From Clostridia bacterium (GTDB taxonomy: Bacteria; Bacillota; Clostridia; Oscillospirales; CAG-272), in NCBI GenBank assembly GCA_017379815.1, contig JAFNVK010000092.1, positions 1-8,995 on the forward strand: a DNA stretch of 8,995 bases. The letters are read 5' to 3'. Shown piece by piece: positions 5,396-8,995 of the stretch (position 1 is the first letter of the stretch; each line of letters begins with the position of its first letter). Below the pieces are notes generated by a model. The model was not told where the DNA came from, did not search any database, and worked only from the letters and a program-made list of their open reading frames with translations. The position numbers and the translations under genes are program-made.

Positions 5396-6739
5396 TCAGG
5401 AATTTTGCAATCTTTTTTCCAGATCCGCGCGCAAATCCTCGTATCCGGGTTTTCCGAGCAGAGCGAACATATTCTTCTTGTAGGCCTCAACGCCGGGCTG
5501 GTTGAAGGGGTTGACCTCCAGAATATAGCCCGAGATCGCGCAGGCAAGCTCGAAGAAATAGAGCAGCTCGCCAAGCACGAAGGCGCTCTTTTCGTTGATC
5601 TCGAGGATCAGATTGGGAACGCCGCCGTCGACGTGTGCAAGAACAGTTCCCTGCATAGCCATCTTCTTGACGTCGTCCAGATCCATGCCGGAGAGGAAGT
5701 TGAGGCCGTCGATGTTGGCAGGATCGTTCGGGATCGCAAAGCGATTGCCCATGTCGGCAATATCCAGAACCGTCTCAAAGTGAATGCGGCTGCCGTCCTG
5801 AATGAACTGACCGAGCGAATGCAGATCGGTGGAGAAGATCACGGATGCCGGGAAAAGGCCCTTGCCGTCCTTACCCTCACTCTCGCCATACAGCTGCTTC
5901 CACCATTCGTTGAGCATGGCGCAGGAGGGCTCGTAGGCGGTCAGGATCTCCACGGCCTTGCCCTGGCGGTAGAGCAGATTGCGGATCGCGGCATAGCGGT
6001 AGCAATCGTTGCGGTTGATGTCGGTGTCGGTGTAATCGTGGCTTGCCTTAGCGGCACCCAGCATCAGCTGGTCAATATCAATACCTGCAGCTGCGATGGG
6101 CAACAGACCCACGGCAGTCAGCACCGAGAAGCGTCCGCCAACGTCATCCGGAACGACGAAGGTCTCGTATCCCGCGTCGGTGGAAAACTGCTTCAGCGTT
6201 CCCTTTGCGCGGTCGGTGGTGACGAAGATGCGCTCTCTTGCGCCCTCTTTGCCGTATTTCTGCTCCAGAAGCGCGCGGAATACGCGGAAGGCGACGGCAG
6301 GCTCGGTGGTGGTTCCCGACTTGGAGATCACGTTCACACAAACGTCACGGCCCTCGCAGATGGCAAGAAGCTCGTTCAGCGCCGTTGCACTGATGGAGTT
6401 TCCGGCAAAATATACGTCGGGAGTATCCTTTTTGAGATTGTTATAGATCGGAGACTTGAGGTATTCGATCACGGCACGCGCACCGAGATAAGAGCCGCCG
6501 ATGCCGATCACCACGAGAACGTCACAGCTCTTCTTGATCTTTTCGGCCGCAGCCTTGATGCGTGCGAATTCTTCTTTATCGTAATCCTCAGGCAGCGTGA
6601 CCCAACCGAGAAAATCGTTTCCCGCGCCGCTCTTGGTGCGCAGAAGCTGATCTGCGGCCGTAACGGCGGGCTGGATCGAGGCAAGATCACTTGCAGAGAT
6701 GAATGTTGAGGTATACCGATCGTTTAACTTGATGGCCAT
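5396..6739 (-). CDS. pgi: Glucose-6-phosphate isomerase
   Basis: This enzyme interconverts glucose-6-phosphate and fructose-6-phosphate in glycolysis and gluconeogenesis, in the cytoplasm. The product is 447 residues, the short Bacillus-type form, and complete. It has two SIS sugar-phosphate domains. GIGGSYLG (79-86) and SKSGTTTE (139-146) form the phosphate-binding loops. Signature 1, DVGGRFSVLTAVG, is at 199-211; signature 2, containing NPFNQPGVEAYKK, ends at 422. Catalytic residues align with the Geobacillus enzyme at a constant offset of 4: Glu286 (YGESEG), His307 (DLHSLG) and Lys421. The start is ATG at 6739. The Shine-Dalgarno AAGGA is 10 bases upstream, modest for such an enzyme, but MAIKLNDRYTS is a natural N-terminus. 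The gene has its own promoter. No convincing terminator follows the stop, so transcripts may run on into the P-loop gene. Confidence 0.96.
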   Translation of the reverse strand: MAIKLNDRYTSTFISASDLASIQPAVTAADQLLRTKSGAGNDFLGWVTLPEDYDKEEFARIKAAAEKIKKSCDVLVVIGIGGSYLGARAVIEYLKSPIYNNLKKDTPDVYFAGNSISATALNELLAICEGRDVCVNVISKSGTTTEPAVAFRVFRALLEQKYGKEGARERIFVTTDRAKGTLKQFSTDAGYETFVVPDDVGGRFSVLTAVGLLPIAAAGIDIDQLMLGAAKASHDYTDTDINRNDCYRYAAIRNLLYRQGKAVEILTAYEPSCAMLNEWWKQLYGESEGKDGKGLFPASVIFSTDLHSLGQFIQDGSRIHFETVLDIADMGNRFAIPNDPANIDGLNFLSGMDLDDVKKMAMQGTVLAHVDGGVPNLILEINEKSAFVLGELLYFFELACAISGYILEVNPFNQPGVEAYKKNMFALLGKPGYEDLRADLEKRLQNS

Positions 6740-6777
6740 AGCAAAACCGTCCTTTTGGAATAAAATTAACAGTAAAC

Positions 6778-6806
6778 ATTATACAACAGAACGGCATGAA
6801 TTACAA
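6778..6806 (-). promoter_or_regulatory. Sigma-A promoter of pgi
   Basis: On the minus strand TTGTAA (6801-6806, 4 of 6) and TATAAT (6778-6783) are 17 bp apart. Transcription should start near 6771, giving a leader of about 30 bases. It lies in the 100-bp gap after the carboxypeptidase gene, which has no convincing terminator. Confidence 0.75.
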
Positions 6807-6839
6807 TACTTTTTTTGATTTTTTATCAACTTTTTCTCT

Positions 6840-8069
6840 TTAGATCAATAGAAATTTCGCTGCCAGCTTGCGGAGAATGGAAAACAGATCGATCCGCATA
6901 ACGGATTCCCCGGCAACAATGGGAACGTTGCCGATCACCCTGCCCTCCAACAGAAACTCTGCGCATCCGATCGGCTCACCGGCCGAAATAGGGGCGCTGA
7001 GAGCGTCCGGGAGATTGATGCGCATCTCCACGCGTCCGCAAAGCTGCTTTGGCACGACGCAGGAAAAACGATCCTTCTTCACCGCGGCAAAGGGGACGGT
7101 GCCTCCCTGCAGGACGATCGGCGCAAGCTCCTCCTCGTCAGAGGTATAGAGTCCGTATTCGGCAAAGCCCCAATCCAGAAGCGTGGAGGCGGCGTGGTTG
7201 CGCACGTCGCGCGATTCTGCCCCCATGATGACGCAGATCAGGGAGAGCCCGTCGCGCTCGGCTGTTGCACTGATGCAAAAGCCGGCCTTTGCGGTAGATC
7301 CGGTTTTCAGTCCGTTGCAGCCCGGATAGAAGCGAACGAGACGGTTCGTATTGGTCAACCCAAATTCTCCGTTGCGGATGCTATCCATCCAGGTGGAGCT
7401 GTAAGGTAGGATCTCCTCGTGCGAGATCAGGGCGCGGGACATGACGGCAATATCATGGGCGCTGGTCAGATGATTCGTTGCCGTGTCGTCAAGTCCGGTC
7501 ACGTTCTCAAAATGCGTGTTCGTCATGCCGAGACGCTCGGCCTTTTGGTTCATGCGTGTCACAAAGGCAGGAACGCTCCCCGCAACCGCCTCGGCAAGGG
7601 CAACGGCGGCATCGTTGGCCGAGGCGATGACCACGCTTTTGAGCAGATCCTCGACGCTCATGCGCTCGCCCTCCTTCAGATAGACCTGCGACCCTCCCAT
7701 GGAGGCGGCGTTGGCAGACACGGATAGAAGCGTATCCAAGCGGAGCGTTCCCGCGTCAACGGCTTCCATCACGAGCAGGAGCGTCATGATCTTAGTGACC
7801 GATGCGGGTGGAAGCGCCTCGTCGGCATTCTGCGTATAAAGGATCGCACCGGTCTTAGCCTCCATCAGGATCGCACTCTTACATGCCAACGAAAGAGAGC
7901 CCTCCTCGGCGGCAAAGGGGGAGCGAAAGACCTCCCCTGCTCCGTCCTCACCCTGAGGAACGGACGAAGGTCCTTCCTCGGCAGAGGATAGGAGGGCTGT
8001 CGGTGCAAGCAGAAGACTGACCAGAAGAAGCAAAAGGGTAATTTTTTGCAAAAGCATACGGATGTTCAT
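6840..8069 (-). CDS. dacF: Exported D-alanyl-D-alanine carboxypeptidase (peptidase S11, PBP5 family)
   Basis: This enzyme removes the terminal D-Ala from peptidoglycan pentapeptides outside the membrane, limiting crosslinking. The product is 409 residues. A signal peptide has positive residues then a hydrophobic run (1-27), with likely cleavage after Ala30 (SSA/EE). The active-site boxes are all present and well spaced: Ser90-x-x-Lys93 (ASVTK), Ser150-Ala-Asn152 and Lys255-Thr-Gly257. A PBP5-type beta domain (about 307-390) follows. The last 16 residues (DLFSILRKLAAKFLLI) form the amphipathic helix that anchors such enzymes to the membrane. The start is ATG at 8069, with GAGGTG 6 bases upstream. 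The frame is open 100 codons further, but that part overlaps galM and would hide the signal peptide. Seven cysteines in an exported protein suggest an anaerobe. The symbol is a family-level guess; which S11 paralogue this is cannot be told. Confidence 0.93.
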   Translation of the reverse strand: MNIRMLLQKITLLLLLVSLLLAPTALLSSAEEGPSSVPQGEDGAGEVFRSPFAAEEGSLSLACKSAILMEAKTGAILYTQNADEALPPASVTKIMTLLLVMEAVDAGTLRLDTLLSVSANAASMGGSQVYLKEGERMSVEDLLKSVVIASANDAAVALAEAVAGSVPAFVTRMNQKAERLGMTNTHFENVTGLDDTATNHLTSAHDIAVMSRALISHEEILPYSSTWMDSIRNGEFGLTNTNRLVRFYPGCNGLKTGSTAKAGFCISATAERDGLSLICVIMGAESRDVRNHAASTLLDWGFAEYGLYTSDEEELAPIVLQGGTVPFAAVKKDRFSCVVPKQLCGRVEMRINLPDALSAPISAGEPIGCAEFLLEGRVIGNVPIVAGESVMRIDLFSILRKLAAKFLLI

Positions 8070-8082
8070 GTTTATCACCTCA

Positions 8083-8108
8083 CAAAATGGTATGAGAATG
8101 ACCTTTTG
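8083..8108 (-). promoter_or_regulatory. Imperfect inverted repeat before the carboxypeptidase ribosome site
   Basis: On the minus strand CAAAAGGT and ACCATTTTG pair over 8 bp with one bulged A around a 9-base loop, ending just before the GAGGTG ribosome site (8076-8081). It could be a leader hairpin or an operator. No good sigma-A promoter is seen between the galM terminator and this gene. Confidence 0.3.
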
Positions 8109-8115
8109 GATATGC

Positions 8116-8149
8116 AAAAAGCAGACCCTTCCGTTTGGGAAGAGTCTGC
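8116..8149 (-). terminator. Rho-independent terminator of galM
   Basis: On the minus strand GCAGACTCTTCC pairs with GGAAGGGTCTGC (12 bp, one G-T wobble) around CAAAC, followed by TTTTTGC. It begins 17 bases after the galM stop and ends 46 bases before the next start codon. Confidence 0.9.
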
Positions 8150-8166
8150 CTAAGCGTCTTTTTTGT

Positions 8167-8995
8167 TCAGGAGACCGAAAAGCGATAGACCGTGGTATAA
8201 TCGTAACGCTCGCCGGGTGAGAGAATGATATTGTCAAAGTGCGCATGATGAAGCGCGTCGGGCATCTTTTGCGTTTCCAGGCAAAAGGCCGTTTGCGGCA
8301 TCTGCGGATAACCGCCGGAGAGCGGGTGTGCAGGATCCTTGAGAAAATTACCGGTATAAAGCTGCACACAGGGCTGGTTGGTGTAGACCTGCATCACGCG
8401 TCCGCTGATCGGCTCAAAAGCCTCTGCACGCAAAACGGGCGTCTCGGTCTCTCCTCCGATAAAGCAGAAGCAATGATCGTAGCCACCGGTGAGCGCAAGC
8501 TCGGGATATGCAAGGTCAAAATCCCGTCCGATCGCCTTGGGAATGCGGAAATCAAAGGGTGTTCCCTCGACCGCGCGAAGCTCGCCCGTGGGGATCAGAT
8601 CGGCGTCGGTAGGGAGAAAACGGTCGGCATCAAGCCGGAGCGTGTGCCCGAGAATGCTCCCCGCGGCATAGCCGCCGAGATTGAAGTAGGCGTGATTGGT
8701 GAGGTTCACGGGGGTGCATTGGTCGGTCACGGCCTCGTAGCGGATCGAGACGGCATCCGCGAAAAGCGTATAGGTGACGGTGACGTCAAGATTTCCGGGA
8801 TAGCCCTCCTCGCCGTCGGGCGAATGCAGGGTCAGGATGAGGGTGGGATCTTCTCCGTCTCTCGGCTCGACCGTCCAGAGGCGGTGCGAAAAGCCGATCC
8901 TTCCGCCGTGCAGAGAGCTTGGGCCGTTGTTGATAAAGGCGGTGTATTCCCTGCCGTCGATTTCGTATTTTCCTTTTGCGATGCGGTTTGCCACG
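8167..8995 (-). CDS. galM: Aldose 1-epimerase (mutarotase), 5' end outside window
   Basis: This enzyme interconverts the alpha and beta anomers of glucose, galactose and related sugars, feeding the Leloir and glycolytic routes in the cytoplasm. The 275 visible residues begin in the family motif (G-R-)VANRIAKGKY, so the GTG at 8994 is an internal valine codon and roughly 65-70 N-terminal residues are missing. Numbering from that codon, the beta-sandwich fold shows NNGPSSLHGG (22-31, substrate His29) and TNHAYFNLGG (99-108, catalytic acid His101). It also shows GGYDHCF (170-176, substrate Asp173) and CLETQKMPDALHH (238-250, catalytic base Glu240). All key residues are present and the C-terminus is complete. 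It is followed by its own terminator. Nothing visible ties it to a galactose operon, though upstream genes are not in view. Confidence 0.93.
   Translation of the reverse strand, partial: VANRIAKGKYEIDGREYTAFINNGPSSLHGGRIGFSHRLWTVEPRDGEDPTLILTLHSPDGEEGYPGNLDVTVTYTLFADAVSIRYEAVTDQCTPVNLTNHAYFNLGGYAAGSILGHTLRLDADRFLPTDADLIPTGELRAVEGTPFDFRIPKAIGRDFDLAYPELALTGGYDHCFCFIGGETETPVLRAEAFEPISGRVMQVYTNQPCVQLYTGNFLKDPAHPLSGGYPQMPQTAFCLETQKMPDALHHAHFDNIILSPGERYDYTTVYRFSVS

Noticed and set aside
5405..6709. A 434-codon open frame on the plus strand, antisense to almost all of pgi
   Set aside because: It mirrors pgi and arises because pgi avoids TTA, CTA and TCA codons. It has no family resemblance, no suitable promoter, and pgi is a clear match with all catalytic residues.
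6800..6839. Possible terminator after the carboxypeptidase gene (TTGAT...ATCAA)
   Set aside because: The stem is only 5 AT-rich pairs and is followed by A's, not T's, on the transcribed strand.
8070..8369. A 100-codon upstream extension of the carboxypeptidase frame
   Set aside because: It overlaps the galM 3' end, its terminator and the GAGGTG ribosome site, reads as arginine/serine-rich out-of-frame sequence, and would bury the signal peptide.

Overview
The window looks like chromosomal housekeeping DNA from an anaerobic member of the Firmicutes, most likely a gut-type Clostridia. Four things suggest this. The coding regions are fairly GC-rich, but the intergenic promoters are very AT-rich and match the sigma-A consensus closely. 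Shine-Dalgarno sequences are strong (GGAGG, GGGAGG, GAGGTG). The short P-loop protein and the variant of topoisomerase III look like clostridial types. The exported carboxypeptidase carries seven cysteines, as is common in anaerobes. The exact taxon cannot be read from the sequence.

Layout, left to right. (1) argC (type 2 N-acetyl-gamma-glutamyl-phosphate reductase) lies on the minus strand, with its last residues cut by the left edge. (2) A 336-bp AT-rich divergent control region (893-1228) follows. It holds a perfect-consensus argC promoter, two ARG-box-like sites exactly 21 bp apart, an AT-rich inverted repeat, a 20-bp-period direct repeat and the rhaA promoter. (3) rhaA (L-rhamnose isomerase) is on the plus strand. 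(4) A bidirectional terminator is shared with the convergent topB. (5) A minus-strand run fills the rest. In transcription order it is galM (aldose 1-epimerase, 5' end missing), an S11 D-Ala-D-Ala carboxypeptidase, pgi, a 134-aa P-loop protein and topB. This run is not one tight operon. Terminators follow galM and the P-loop gene, and pgi and the P-loop gene have their own clear promoters.

Together the genes cover sugar handling (galM, pgi, rhaA), arginine synthesis (argC), cell-wall trimming (the carboxypeptidase) and DNA topology (topB). rhaA has no other rhamnose gene beside it here. I found no mobile element, tRNA, rRNA, CRISPR array or phage gene, and nothing that amounts to a new multigene system. 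The points most worth a second look are regulatory: the argC/rhaA divergent region, the palindrome at the start of the P-loop transcript, and the unclear promoter of the carboxypeptidase gene.
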